Source: Bacillus sp. NEB1478 (GTDB lineage: Bacteria > Bacillota > Bacilli > Bacillales > Fictibacillaceae). Taken from it: a stretch of DNA of 64,000 bases. The stretch covers positions 3,720,001 to 3,784,000 of the forward strand of contig NZ_CP134049.1 in assembly GCF_031582965.1 (NCBI RefSeq), given 5' to 3'. Position 1 is the stretch's first letter. The number at the start of each line of letters is the position of its first letter. The notes beneath the pieces were generated by a model that was not told where the DNA came from, searched no databases, and worked only from the letters and a program-made list of their open reading frames with translations. The translations under genes and the position numbers were made by a program. Below, in pieces: positions 34,103 through 47,113 of this stretch.

Positions 34103-34285
34103 ATGTATAGAGATGTATTAATTGAACAAATTGAACACTCCCGGCAGCAGATGAATGAGTTATCAAAACATCTTCCTTTAATTGCGGAGGAAGTTGTTGA
34201 ACTCTCTCAAGAAATCGATCAACTACTCAATCAGTACCAAAGAATCAACGATACTATAAATGATAAAGAAAAGTTGCTCCCGTAA
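34103..34285 (+). CDS. Spo0E-like aspartyl-phosphate phosphatase family peptide
   Basis: A 60-residue helical hairpin. The first helix contains IEHSRQQMNEL, the second VELSQEIDQLLNQYQRI. The SQE(L/I)D motif is the signature of Spo0E-type phosphatases that strip phosphate from Spo0A~P and delay sporulation. Here the usual Leu is Ile, which is compatible with the fold. A GAGAGGTG site precedes the ATG. Located between sigW and rocF, apart from both. Which Spo0E paralog (Spo0E, YisI, YnzD) is not determinable. Confidence 0.75.
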   Translation: MYRDVLIEQIEHSRQQMNELSKHLPLIAEEVVELSQEIDQLLNQYQRINDTINDKEKLLP

Positions 34286-34317
34286 ATACAGAAGCAACTG
34301 TTTCATTTACTATAGAT

Positions 34318-35217
34318 TTATAAAAGTTTTTCACCAAATAAAGATCCCATTAAAGCTACAGCAACTGTAGCCGTTTTGTTTTTCTCATCGAGAATTGGAT
34401 TTACTTCTACAAATTCAGCAGAAGTAATAATTTCTGCTTCAGCAAGCATCTCCATAGCCAAATGACTCTCTCTGTAACTAATTCCTCCAAGAACAGGAGT
34501 CCCTACGCCTGGAGCATCATGAGGATCCAATCCATCAAGATCTAAGCTCAAATGAACACCATCTGTATGTGATAGGTATTCAATCGCCTCTTCCATAACT
34601 TTGGTCATACCAAGACGATCAATTTCATGCATCGTATATACTCTAATGCCTTTTTCCTTAATGAGTTCTCTTTCTCCTTCATCAAGAGAACGCGCACCGA
34701 TAATTACAATATTTTCAGGCTTAATTTTAGGAGCATAGCCGCTAATATTCGTTAGCTTTTCATGGCCAATTCCTATACTCGCCGCCAATGGCATACCATG
34801 AATATTTCCGCTTGGAGAAGTATCTGCCGTATTCAAATCACCATGGGCATCATACCAGATTACCCCAAGGTTTTTATAATGCTTAGATACCCCAGCTAAA
34901 GTACCGATAGCTATACTATGATCTCCACCTAAAACGAGTGGAAATTTATTTGATTTTATTACTCCTGAAACGGCTTCTGAAAGTTTTTCACTCGCCTCAA
35001 TTACACCGTTTAAGTTTTTTAATTTTCCATCGTTCGCTGTATCCTGTTTTTCAGGAAGTGCGATTTCAATATTCCCCATATCTTCAACTCTATAATGAAG
35101 GTTTTCTAATCGCTCTACAATCCCCGCATATCTGATGGCACTTGGTCCCATATCCACACCGCGGCGCATTTGTCCTAAATCCACTGGAACACCGATCATT
35201 GTTATATCTTTCTTCAT
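34318..35217 (-). CDS. rocF: Arginase RocF
   Basis: A 299-residue manganese enzyme hydrolysing arginine to ornithine and urea. Metal-binding blocks are visible: LGGDHSIAIGT, WYDAHGDLNT, SLDLDGLDPHDAP, and the start ITMIGVPVDLGQMRRGVDMGPSAIR. The full length is present. Preceded by GGGAGG and a sigma-A promoter; no obvious arginine repressor box seen by eye. It stands alone (no rocD/rocE neighbours), unlike B. subtilis where it is clustered. Confidence 0.96.
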   Translation of the reverse strand: MKKDITMIGVPVDLGQMRRGVDMGPSAIRYAGIVERLENLHYRVEDMGNIEIALPEKQDTANDGKLKNLNGVIEASEKLSEAVSGVIKSNKFPLVLGGDHSIAIGTLAGVSKHYKNLGVIWYDAHGDLNTADTSPSGNIHGMPLAASIGIGHEKLTNISGYAPKIKPENIVIIGARSLDEGERELIKEKGIRVYTMHEIDRLGMTKVMEEAIEYLSHTDGVHLSLDLDGLDPHDAPGVGTPVLGGISYRESHLAMEMLAEAEIITSAEFVEVNPILDEKNKTATVAVALMGSLFGEKLL

Positions 35218-35261
35218 TTCTTTCTTCCTCCCTTATTACAAAGAAACAAATACCTATGTCT

Positions 35262-35291
35262 ATTGTATATGTAAGGGTTTTCATGGTTCAA
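35262..35291 (-). promoter_or_regulatory. Possible sigma-A promoter of rocF
   Basis: TTGAAC (35286-35291), 18-base spacer, TACAAT (35262-35267) on the minus strand, 45 bases before the start codon. Confidence 0.55.
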
Positions 35292-35360
35292 CTGGACAAA
35301 AATTTGCATAGATATACTAAAATATAAGGACTTTCGGAAGTGAAATACATATTTATTAGT

Positions 35361-35395
35361 TAAATTAAAAAATGAAGATGGAATCGTCCATCTTC
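35361..35395 (-). terminator. Second terminator of the rRNA-tRNA operon
   Basis: GAAGATGG/CCATCTTC stem, 6-base loop, followed on the minus strand by ATTTTTTAATTT. Confidence 0.65.
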
Positions 35396-35433
35396 AAACA
35401 GTTGTGTTCTCTTGTTTTCTTTCTTGCGATTCA

Positions 35434-35463
35434 ATAAAAAAAATTCAGGCATCAGCCTGAATT
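35434..35463 (-). terminator. First terminator of the rRNA-tRNA operon
   Basis: AATTCAGGC/GCCTGAATT stem with a 4-base loop, followed on the minus strand by TTTTTTT. Confidence 0.85.
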
Positions 35464-35480
35464 GTCATTAGTTATGTATA

Positions 35481-35556
35481 TGGTGGAGCTTAGCGGGATC
35501 GAACCGCTGACCTCCTGCGTGCAAGGCAGGCGCTCTCCCAGCTGAGCTAAAGCCCC
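35481..35556 (-). tRNA. tRNA-Ala (anticodon TGC)
   Basis: Minus strand: 5' GGGGCTTTAGCTCAGCTGG, anticodon loop CTTGCAC, T arm GGTTCGATCC, encoded CCA. 76 bases. Last tRNA of the operon. Confidence 0.97.
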
Positions 35557-35568
35557 AACAAAAGATAA

Positions 35569-35642
35569 TGGAGCGGGTGATGAGAATCGAACTCACGACC
35601 AGAGCTTGGAAGGCTCTTGTTTTACCATTAAACTACACCCGC
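35569..35642 (-). tRNA. tRNA-Gly (anticodon TCC)
   Basis: Minus strand: 5' GCGGGTGTAGTTTAATGG, anticodon loop CTTCCAA, T arm GTTCGATTC, encoded CCA; 74 bases. Confidence 0.97.
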
Positions 35643-35687
35643 AGTATTAAAAAATTATTACCTATGTTTCTAGAAGTTATACAAAAA

Positions 35688-35772
35688 TGGTGGAGGGGGA
35701 CGGATTCGAACCGCCGAACCCGGAGGGAGCGGATTTACAGTCCGCCGCGTTTAGCCACTTCGCTACCCCTCC
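35688..35772 (-). tRNA. tRNA-Tyr (anticodon GTA)
   Basis: Minus strand: 5' GGAGGGGTAGCGAAGTGG, anticodon loop CTGTAAA, long variable arm, encoded CCA; 85 bases as expected for this class-II tRNA. Confidence 0.97.
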
Positions 35773-35828
35773 ACATATAAAAAAAAGACTAACATTATCA
35801 ATTTAATTTTTTGTTAAAATAAAATTGA

Positions 35829-35904
<76 letters not shown>

Positions 35905-35915
35905 AAGTAAATAAA

Positions 35916-35991
35916 TGGTGGAGGATGACGGGTTCGAACCGCCGACCCCCTGCTTGTAAGGCAGGTGCTCTCCCAGCTGAGCTAATCCTCC
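35916..35991 (-). tRNA. tRNA-Val (anticodon TAC)
   Basis: Minus strand: 5' GGAGGATTAGCTCAGCTGG, anticodon loop CTTACAA, T arm GGTTCGAACC, encoded CCA; 76 bases. Confidence 0.97.
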
Positions 35992-36003
35992 GTGAAAAAT
36001 ATA

Positions 36004-36078
36004 TGGTGACCCGTACGGGATTCGAACCCGTGTTACCGCCGTGAAAGGGCGGTGTCTTAACCGCTTGACCAACGGGCC
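36004..36078 (-). tRNA. tRNA-Glu (anticodon TTC)
   Basis: Minus strand: 5' GGCCCGTTGGTCAAGCGG, anticodon loop CTTTCAC, encoded CCA; 75 bases. Confidence 0.97.
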
Positions 36079-36094
36079 ATTTATTTTATTTATA

Positions 36095-36170
36095 TGGAGC
36101 TTCCAACCGGGCTCGAACCGGTGACCTCTTCCTTACCATGGAAGCACTCTACCTGCTGAGCTATGGAAGC
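36095..36170 (-). tRNA. tRNA-Thr (anticodon GGT)
   Basis: Minus strand: 5' GCTTCCATAGCTCAGCAGG, anticodon loop ATGGTAA, T arm GGTTCGAGCC, encoded CCA; 76 bases. Confidence 0.95.
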
Positions 36171-36182
36171 AAAGAAAGTAAA

Positions 36183-36257
36183 TGGCTCCACAGGCAGGAC
36201 TCGAACCTGCGACCGATCGGTTAACAGCCGATAGCTCTACCACTGAGCTACTGTGGA
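36183..36257 (-). tRNA. tRNA-Asn (anticodon GTT)
   Basis: Minus strand: 5' TCCACAGTAGCTCAGTGG, anticodon loop CTGTTAA, encoded CCA; 75 bases. First tRNA after 5S rRNA. Confidence 0.96.
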
Positions 36258-36314
36258 ATAACATAATAATATACAATCCACTAAACGGAAATCCTTTTAA
36301 TTTTAAGACTATAG

Positions 36315-36430
36315 CCCAGCGACGTCCTACTCTAACAGGGGGAGACCCCCAACTACCATCGGCGCTGAAGAGCTTAACTTCCGTGTTCGGTATGGGAACG
36401 GGTGTGACCTCTTCGCCATCATCACTGGAC
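36315..36430 (-). rRNA. 5S ribosomal RNA
   Basis: Minus strand includes GGTCACACCCGTTCCCATACC and GAACACGGAAGTTAAGCTC (two blocks), the highly conserved 5S sequences, with paired ends TCCAGTGA and TCGCTGGG. Length about 116. Ends are estimated. Confidence 0.95.
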
Positions 36431-36591
36431 CAAGTTACATATGTAACATCTTAAAATCTTTATCCTGTTGGACAAGATAAATTTTATAATATTTCATTAT
36501 AGAAATCAAGAGAATCTTTATCGATTTTTAAAATCAATATGCATGCTCTCTCAAAACTAGATACGACGTTTCCAAACGTTATGCTTTTTTA
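36431..36591. other. 23S-5S spacer
   Basis: 161-base A/T-rich spacer holding only processing stems (CTCTCTCAAAACTAGAT near 36545). No tRNA or gene seen. Confidence 0.6.
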
Positions 36592-41344
<4,753 letters not shown>

Positions 41345-41463
41345 AAGTGTTTGTCTTGCTCGATTTTAAAACTGACGGAATTAATTTAATTCCTTACCTA
41401 TTTCTTTTGTTCAGTTTTCAAAGAACTTGTTTTTTTAATGCCGCTCGTTTTGGCGACTTTTAT

Positions 41464-41493
41464 AAGATACCACCGTCGGCTAGTTGATGTCAA
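41464..41493 (-). promoter_or_regulatory. rRNA promoter P2
   Basis: TTGACA (41488-41493), 18-base spacer, TATCTT (41464-41469) on the minus strand; spacer ends GGTGG, as in P1. Confidence 0.8.
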
Positions 41494-41552
41494 CAGCTTT
41501 TTTCAGTGAATCTTTTTTTGTTCAATCGCACCTTGTAAAAGCGACAAGAAAT

Positions 41553-41582
41553 AATATACCACCATATTTATATAATGGTCAA
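41553..41582 (-). promoter_or_regulatory. rRNA promoter P1
   Basis: TTGACC (41577-41582), 18-base spacer ending GGTGG, TATATT (41553-41558). The two tandem promoters are 89 bases apart, the usual Bacillus rrn arrangement. Confidence 0.8.
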
Positions 41583-41599
41583 CACTTTTTCTGAAAAAA

Positions 41600-41818
41600 T
41601 TAAAAAACATCTGTTTTTCTCATATATCTTCTGCAATCTGCCGGTTTCGCGAACCTGCAGAACAAACGATATAGGACTTGATATCTTTCTTCGAGCACGA
41701 GTTTAACGATATGATCAAGTTTTTGATCCTCTAGATCATACCGTATTTCTTCCATCTCTTTTTTTAATACATATTCAAATTCGTTTAGTTCCAGATGGTT
41801 TAACATCATCCCTACCAA
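41600..41818 (-). CDS. Small hypothetical protein upstream of the rRNA operon
   Basis: I do not recognise this 72-residue protein. Its core reads LNEFEYVLKKEMEEIRYDLED, LDHIVKLVLEERYQVLYRLFCRF and PADCRRYM; charged and probably helical, with two Cys. The TTG at 41818 is chosen because GGGGTG lies 7 bases upstream; ATGs at 41809 and 41806 have no usable site. A similar small gene occupies this place in some Bacillaceae, but that is memory, not a search. It lies directly before rRNA promoter P1 and diverges from pdaB. Confidence 0.55.
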   Translation of the reverse strand: MVGMMLNHLELNEFEYVLKKEMEEIRYDLEDQKLDHIVKLVLEERYQVLYRLFCRFAKPADCRRYMRKTDVF

Positions 41819-41966
41819 GACACAACACCCCGCTCTTATTCCTTTTATCATTGTTGCCAGGAAAAGAGTTCGTTATTATTTTCAGCTTTGAAAATTTTTC
41901 TGCATATCTTGTCCGGAAATTCATAAATATTTTGTAAGGAATAATGGACAAGGGGGATATGTTTTT

Positions 41967-42728
41967 ATGAAATTTTTTTATGTTATTAACGGCAAGAAAC
42001 TTAAACAATACATGGTCGTTGTATTTGCAGCATTCTTTGCTGCCTCCCTCGCCTTTGTAGGACAGCAGCAGTTATCCGTTTTTTCATCAAAAGATGGACC
42101 GCGTGCGATCTATAAAGGAGAAGATAAGGGAAATAAAGTGGCTTTGACGTTTGACATTAGCTGGGGTGATAAACGGGTTACTCCAATATTGGATGTACTC
42201 AAAAAGAATGGCATAAAAAACTGTACATTCTTCTTATCCGCAGCATGGGCGGAACGTCACCCTGAAATTGTAGAACGAATTGTAAAAGATGGTCATGAAG
42301 TGGCGAGTCTGGGCTATCAATATAAAAGCTATACAGAATGGGAAGATAAGCAGATTAAACGTGATATTCTTCTAGCTCAAGAAAAAATCAAAAAGGTTTC
42401 TGGAAAGACCACTTCTCTTCTTCGTCCGCCTAACGGAAATTTTGATGATCGCGTTTTAAACATTTCTGAGGACCTGCATCATACAGTTGTGCACTGGAGC
42501 ATTGATACGAAAGACTGGAAAAACCCTGGTGTAAATAAAATCGTGGAAACTGCTACAGACGGAACAAAAGCTGGAGATATTATTTTGTTACATGCATCCG
42601 ATTCTGTTAAACAAACTCATTTAGCTCTGCCGCATATTATTGAAAAATTAAAAACGGATGGATTTAAACTTGTAAGTGTCAGTGAAATGATTGCAAACAC
42701 AGCAGCAAATACGAAGGAAGTTAATTAA
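41967..42728 (+). CDS. pdaB: Polysaccharide deacetylase PdaB
   Basis: A 253-residue NodB-fold protein with an N-terminal membrane anchor (QYMVVVFAAFFAASLAFV). ALTFDISWGDKR is the first metal motif, RPPNG and ILLHASDSVKQT are the later ones. The usual HxxxH motif is not present; the equivalent segment is GYQYKSYTEW, as in B. subtilis PdaB, which itself lacks it. PdaB is needed for stable spores. It follows AAGGGGGAT and has its own terminator. Divergent from the small hypothetical gene. Confidence 0.93.
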   Translation: MKFFYVINGKKLKQYMVVVFAAFFAASLAFVGQQQLSVFSSKDGPRAIYKGEDKGNKVALTFDISWGDKRVTPILDVLKKNGIKNCTFFLSAAWAERHPEIVERIVKDGHEVASLGYQYKSYTEWEDKQIKRDILLAQEKIKKVSGKTTSLLRPPNGNFDDRVLNISEDLHHTVVHWSIDTKDWKNPGVNKIVETATDGTKAGDIILLHASDSVKQTHLALPHIIEKLKTDGFKLVSVSEMIANTAANTKEVN

Positions 42729-42741
42729 AACAAGGAAAAAC

Positions 42742-42775
42742 GGCCGATCTTCTTCATTTGGAGATCGGTCTTTTC
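42742..42775 (+). terminator. Terminator of pdaB
   Basis: GGCCGATCT/AGATCGGTC stem with an 11-base loop, then TTTT. Confidence 0.75.
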
Positions 42776-42863
42776 TTGATTTCTGATCATTTTGTATACG
42801 ATAACCCTTTAAGAGCCTGCTTAAGGACATGACCCCAATTAGATAATGTATATGGATTTCGTT

Positions 42864-43174
42864 AATTAAGTCAATTGAAAGAGGATTAAGTTTCTTGAGA
42901 ACGAGATAAAGTCTGATATTCGAAAATTAAGTCTAACTCATCTAAATTAAGTCTCATAAAAAACAATTAAGTCTTTCTACAAATTTCGACAACCTGACCG
43001 CGAAAAAATATGAATAATCGATCTCAGTCCATCTTTTATGTTCATTCAGATGCAAAGTACAACGAGCTAGTTGCAACTTCTCCAACTTAAGCACCTGCAC
43101 ACTCTGTGCGGAATGCGACAAGTAACCGATGAAGCAAACAAAATGAGATTTGCCGCTTGTCAATGAACTTAAAA
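42864..43174 (+). repeat. Periodic ATTAAGTCT array with downstream core (copy C)
   Basis: Units start at about 42864, 42884, 42905, 42925, 42945 and 42965 (every 20-21 bases), six in all; the second is ATTAAGTTT-like and the third ATAAAGTCT. AAATTTCGAC follows at 42981-42990, 16 bases after the last unit as in copy A. The tract ends GAGATTTGCCGCTTGTCAATGAAC (two blocks) and joins the kbaA terminator. The interval between array and core is about 80 bases longer than in copy A. Confidence 0.85.
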
Positions 43175-43209
43175 AAAGCCCTCGCACGTTAAGAAGCGAG
43201 AGGCTTTTT
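43175..43209 (-). terminator. Terminator of kbaA overlapping its stop codon
   Basis: AAAGCC-CTCGC/GCGAG-GGCTTT with a loop that holds the kbaA stop codon; T run on both sides. Confidence 0.75.
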
Positions 43210-43791
43210 TTGATTAGATTGCAGCAATCTGTGCAGCATCAATATTTGATACGTATTACATAAGATCAAAGGAATAAATGCCATCCATAAAGATAACGTA
43301 TTGTTCTCTTTTAAAACCGGCACCCACTCCAGAACCGTAACTACTGTGATAAAGAACAGTGTTGGAATAAATGCGACATTGTTCGTTTGTTTTACTTTTA
43401 AGAAAGCAACAATCATGCCATATGCTAAAAGAAGCAGTGGAATGGCAATATAATTGAGAATACTTTCCCCTTCTTTATGAAAAGAAGAATATCTTAAATA
43501 AAACAAATCAAACAATACGACTGCTATTAATAAAAGTTGCACACCATTCCAAAGACCGTGGCTTTTAAAGATCCCCAAACCAAAACGATGAACGGTTAAA
43601 TACGCGAAAAAGCCCATTTGACTAAAAACACTGAATAGAGCTCCAAAACCGATTAACCCAAGGATATATAAGAAAAAGTCTAAAAAGCTGCCGCCTTCTG
43701 GCAATTTTAAGAAAAGACCTACTACAATGGCACCAATAATACCAATGATGAGTGTAGTAAAGAATAAAAAGAGCCAACTTTTGATTTTCAC
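43189..43791 (-). CDS. kbaA: KinB-signalling pathway activator KbaA
   Basis: A 200-residue membrane protein with about six hydrophobic segments. The central block SQMGFFAYLTVHRFGLGIFKSHGLWN and TVLEWVPVLKENN identify KbaA (YbaM), which in B. subtilis activates the KinB kinase branch to Spo0A. Start is ATG at 43791. It is divergent from gerD with a 143-base intergenic region. Biochemical role is not known beyond the genetics. Confidence 0.93.
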   Translation of the reverse strand: MKIKSWLFLFFTTLIIGIIGAIVVGLFLKLPEGGSFLDFFLYILGLIGFGALFSVFSQMGFFAYLTVHRFGLGIFKSHGLWNGVQLLLIAVVLFDLFYLRYSSFHKEGESILNYIAIPLLLLAYGMIVAFLKVKQTNNVAFIPTLFFITVVTVLEWVPVLKENNTLSLWMAFIPLILCNTYQILMLHRLLQSNQKKPLAS

Positions 43792-43934
43792 GTGTTTTCC
43801 CCCTCATACATGCTCCGTAAACGATTGTACCAATGTCCTTTTTAAATTGCCAGTTTTCCTTTAAATAACCAGTATAAATAAGTCCAAAACACCAATCCTA
43901 ACAGTAACGAACCCAATGAAAGGAGGAGGAATCG

Positions 43935-44549
43935 TTGAAAAAACTTTATATGTTCTTTTTTTGCATCATTCTAGCCGGCAGTCTTACTGGCTGTGCTCAA
44001 AATACAGCACAAGGCAGTTCCCAGATGGATTACCAAACACAAAAGAAAATGCTCGTTGACTTGCTGAAAACAGATGAAGGAAAAAAAGCCATCAAAGAAG
44101 TATTATCCGATAAAGAAATTCAGCAAGAAATGTTAGTTGATCAAGAAGTAATTAAACAGACGATTGAAAAGCAGCTTCTTTCTGAAAAAGGAGAAAAGTT
44201 TTGGCAAAAGCAGTTTAAAGACCCTAAGTTTTCAGCAGCATTTGCTAAAAGTATGCGGAAAGAACATGAAAAACTGATGAAAGAACTAATAAAAGATCCT
44301 CAATATCAAGCTGAGGTTATGAAGATCATGCAAAATCCTCAAATGGCTCAAAAATTGTTATCGCTTGTTGATACACAGCCTGTAAGGAAAGAAATGAAAA
44401 AAGTAATGCTTGAAACATTCAACAGCCCAATCGTTCAAGCTCAAATACAAGAAATGCTTAAAAAAGTGGCACATGATGAAATTGATCAGTCCATTTCAAA
44501 AAAGGAAAAAGAAGCTTCTGCTAAGAAAAGCGAACAAAGTACACAATAA
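43935..44549 (+). CDS. gerD: Germination lipoprotein GerD
   Basis: A 204-residue lipoprotein starting with TTG (LKKLYMFFFCIILAGSLTGC, lipobox at Cys 20), then helix-rich, with QMDYQTQKKMLVDLLKTDEG, KQIEKQLLSEKG-type blocks and a charged Lys-rich tail. GerD organises the nutrient germination receptor cluster in the inner spore membrane. AAAGGAGGAGG precedes the start. Somewhat longer than the B. subtilis protein (185). Neighbours kbaA and salA are on the opposite strand, so this is its own unit. Confidence 0.93.
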   Translation: MKKLYMFFFCIILAGSLTGCAQNTAQGSSQMDYQTQKKMLVDLLKTDEGKKAIKEVLSDKEIQQEMLVDQEVIKQTIEKQLLSEKGEKFWQKQFKDPKFSAAFAKSMRKEHEKLMKELIKDPQYQAEVMKIMQNPQMAQKLLSLVDTQPVRKEMKKVMLETFNSPIVQAQIQEMLKKVAHDEIDQSISKKEKEASAKKSEQSTQ

Positions 44550-44577
44550 AAGCCTCCCTATAAAGAGAGGCCTTTTC
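44548..44577. terminator. Bidirectional terminator between gerD and salA
   Basis: AAAAGCCTC/GAGGCCTTTT arms with a short loop that start at the gerD stop and end at the salA stop. Both strands have flanking T or A runs. Confidence 0.7.
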
Positions 44578-45627
44578 TTATTTTGTCTTTTCAATAACTG
44601 ATTTAGCGATGTTAATATAATGCTCACCAATTGGGTGTGTTCGTTCATAAACACTCGGTGCGAAGTCTTCTTCGTCCACTTTAGGCTGACCTAGAGGAAT
44701 CTGGCCAAGCAATGGAACTTTTAATTCTTCCGCTAAACGCATCCCGCCATCTTTACCGAATACATATTCTTTTTCCCCTGTTGTTTCACTTTGGAAATAA
44801 GACATGTTCTCTACGATACCGAGTACTTGATGGTTCGTCTTAATTGCCATTGTACCCGCTCGCGCTGCAACAAATGCTGCAGTTGCATGCGGTGTAGTAA
44901 CAATGATTTCTTTACAGCTCGGAAGCATCTTATGAACATCTAATGCAACATCACCAGTTCCAGGAGGCAGATCTAGAAGCACATAATCTAAGTCGCCCCA
45001 CTCGACTTCGCTGAAGAAGTTCATTAGCATCTTTCCTAGCATCGGTCCGCGCCAAATGACAGGGGCATTATCTTCCACGAAAAATGCCATCGAAATCACT
45101 TTTACCCCAAATCGTTCAACAGGAAAAATGCGATCGCCTTTAACTTTCGGGCGTTCTTGAATTCCCATCATATCAGGAACACTGAACCCGTAAATATCAG
45201 CGTCAATCAGTCCTACCTTCTTGCCTAAACGAGCAAGAGCTACCGCCAAGTTAACAGAGACAGTAGATTTCCCTACTCCGCCTTTTCCACTCGCGATCGC
45301 AATAAACTCGGTCTTGCTGTTTCCTGAAAGAAGTGAAGGAGTTCCTGGCTGCTGCGGTGTTTCTTGTTGTTCGCCTGTTTGAATATCTTCTCTTTTCTCA
45401 AAACGAAGACCGACTGATTCTACTCCTGCATTTTTTAGTACTTGTACAATTTGCTGCTGCAGCTGCATTTGTTCAGGTGTACCTGTATGAGCAAGGGCTA
45501 GTTTTAATCCGACATATCCTTCTTTGATCTTTATTTCTCTAATGCTTCCGGAGTCCACAACACTTTTATGTAAATAAGGATCTATAATAGAACCTAGTAG
45601 CTCAATGACTTTTTCTTCTGTAAGCAC
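44578..45627 (-). CDS. salA: SalA/Mrp family P-loop ATPase
   Basis: A 349-residue Mrp/ApbC-type protein. The N-terminal MIP18/DUF59-type domain (KVIELLGSIIDPYLHKS) precedes a P-loop NTPase with SGKGGVGKSTVSVNLA (two glycines and K), IDADIYGFSVPDMMG, LDLPPGTGDVALDVHKM and a CxxC-like absence, i.e. no ferredoxin-type pair seen near the C-terminus. In B. subtilis SalA represses scoC; related Mrp proteins carry Fe-S clusters. GTG start at 45627 with AGGATG. Both roles stay possible here. Confidence 0.93.
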   Translation of the reverse strand: MLTEEKVIELLGSIIDPYLHKSVVDSGSIREIKIKEGYVGLKLALAHTGTPEQMQLQQQIVQVLKNAGVESVGLRFEKREDIQTGEQQETPQQPGTPSLLSGNSKTEFIAIASGKGGVGKSTVSVNLAVALARLGKKVGLIDADIYGFSVPDMMGIQERPKVKGDRIFPVERFGVKVISMAFFVEDNAPVIWRGPMLGKMLMNFFSEVEWGDLDYVLLDLPPGTGDVALDVHKMLPSCKEIIVTTPHATAAFVAARAGTMAIKTNHQVLGIVENMSYFQSETTGEKEYVFGKDGGMRLAEELKVPLLGQIPLGQPKVDEEDFAPSVYERTHPIGEHYINIAKSVIEKTK

Positions 45628-45768
45628 TTAGACACATCCTTTACCTGTAAAATTCCTTTTCAGTATAGCATATGAACATCCTTTTTCGCATGTAAGCGGT
45701 TTTAAAGAAGTAGTTTGATTTCCGTTCCGGGGAGTTTCTTTTAAAGAACACAATCATTTAATAAACTG

Positions 45769-45801
45769 CCAAAAGAAAAACTCCTCATTCAGGAGGAGTT
45801 T
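45769..45801 (-). terminator. Terminator of cwlD overlapping its last codons
   Basis: AAACTCCT/AGGAGTTT arms and TTTTTCTTTT on the minus strand. The last four codons of cwlD (ETPP) are in the stem. Confidence 0.7.
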
Positions 45802-46498
45802 CATTTGTATAATATCTGAGCATTCCTTGATAAATAGAAGCTGCTACTTTCCTTTGATACGATTTTGTTTTTAGCAATTCGCGCTCACTAGGATTTGATA
45901 AGAAGCCGACTTCAACTAATGCACCGGGTATTTCAGCTGTCCTCAGTAAATATAGCCCTTCAATCGACTTTGCCAGACGGTTTGTGTTTTCAAGATTTCT
46001 TTTTATTTCATCTTGGATAAATTTAGATACCCCTTCCCCTTCTTCTCTTCCAGGGTGGTAAAAAACTTGCGCCCCTCTCCATCTGGAGGATGGCAGTGAA
46101 TTTAAATGAATACTGATAAATAAGTCCGCATCATTATTGTTTATGATTTTTTTGCGTGCTTTCAAGTCTTCATACTTGCGATGTCTTAATTTTTTCGTAC
46201 CTTTTTCAGCTAAGTCCTTATCTGATTCTCGTGTCATAATTACGAATGCTCCAGCTTCCTGTAAATAATCACGAAGCATCATGGAGATATTCAATGCAAT
46301 TTCTTTTTCAAGTACTTCACCGTCACCAACGGCGCCTCCATCAGCACCCCCATGACCTGGATCGATTACGATGATTTTTCCGGATAACGGCAGGTTCCAA
46401 GATCGCCAAGAATCATTATCTAAAAAATGATAGGTGAAAATAAAAATCAGTACTGCACACCCTAGCGCAAGTGATGCCCACTTCACCCATTTCTTCAT
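45785..46498 (-). CDS. cwlD: N-acetylmuramoyl-L-alanine amidase CwlD
   Basis: A 237-residue amidase_3 enzyme with an N-terminal membrane anchor (WASLALGCAVLIFIFTYHFL). IVIDPGHGGADGG carries the first zinc His, KEIALNISMMLRDYL the Glu, LFISIHLNSLPSS the second His, and VEVGFLSNPSERELL ends the domain. CwlD acts with PdaA to make muramic-delta-lactam in spore cortex, which marks it for germination lysis. Placed between salA and ybaK as in B. subtilis. Confidence 0.95.
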   Translation of the reverse strand: MKKWVKWASLALGCAVLIFIFTYHFLDNDSWRSWNLPLSGKIIVIDPGHGGADGGAVGDGEVLEKEIALNISMMLRDYLQEAGAFVIMTRESDKDLAEKGTKKLRHRKYEDLKARKKIINNNDADLFISIHLNSLPSSRWRGAQVFYHPGREEGEGVSKFIQDEIKRNLENTNRLAKSIEGLYLLRTAEIPGALVEVGFLSNPSERELLKTKSYQRKVAASIYQGMLRYYTNETPPE

Positions 46499-46561
46499 GT
46501 TTTTGTCCCCCTATACAAGCCATATATCACTATGTATATGGGACAAGAAGAAATTTATAAC

Positions 46562-47002
46562 TTAATGAAGTTTCATTCTGTAGCGTTTTTCACCATTTCG
46601 ATAGCCTTCCATCCACCAAACATGGATATAAGCTTCACAGCAAAGATGAAGTGATTCCATCATCATCTCAGTTCCCCAGCACCAAAATTGCCAATATTCA
46701 AATAAGCCGTCGGCAAGTGCTTTTTGTTTATCATATGAACGGTCTTTAATTTTTTCCAATGTCTCTCCGTGATAAGCAAATCGGCTATAACCCGCTCCAA
46801 GCAGATAAGCGTCAATCGCCATATCAATACAAGCATCCTCGATATCATTTTGGTAAAGCAATGAGTATTCAAAGAACGGTTGAAATAACCGTTGGAATTC
46901 TTTTTTTATGTTAGGCAATGATAAGTCCCGTAGAACTTTTCGTTCAAAATTTTCTTTTTTAAAACGTTGTTTTTCTCTGAAATTGTTTAAAACGATAGCC
47001 AC
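46562..47002 (-). CDS. ybaK: DUF2521 protein YbaK
   Basis: A 146-residue protein. KENFERKVLRDLSLPNIKKEF, DIEDACIDMAIDAYLLGAGYSRFAYHGE and WCWGTEMMMESLHLCCEAYIHVWWMEGYRNGEKRYRMKLH mark DUF2521 (YbaK), Bacillus-specific and of unknown function. No signal peptide or membrane segment. Followed by cwlD after 62 bases, probably one transcript. A good start ATG at 47002. Confidence 0.9.
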   Translation of the reverse strand: MAIVLNNFREKQRFKKENFERKVLRDLSLPNIKKEFQRLFQPFFEYSLLYQNDIEDACIDMAIDAYLLGAGYSRFAYHGETLEKIKDRSYDKQKALADGLFEYWQFWCWGTEMMMESLHLCCEAYIHVWWMEGYRNGEKRYRMKLH

Positions 47003-47113
47003 GACTTTCTCCCCTTCTTGCGTGTTGGTAACGCATTTTTATTCCATACGTTTATGTTCTGCAGATAACGGCTTATCGACACTGCATAAAAGATGGTAAG
47101 GGAAAAGATGGCA

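Noticed and set aside
41967..42728. PdaB as inactive because HxxxH is missing
   Set aside because: B. subtilis PdaB also lacks this motif, so it is a family trait rather than decay here.
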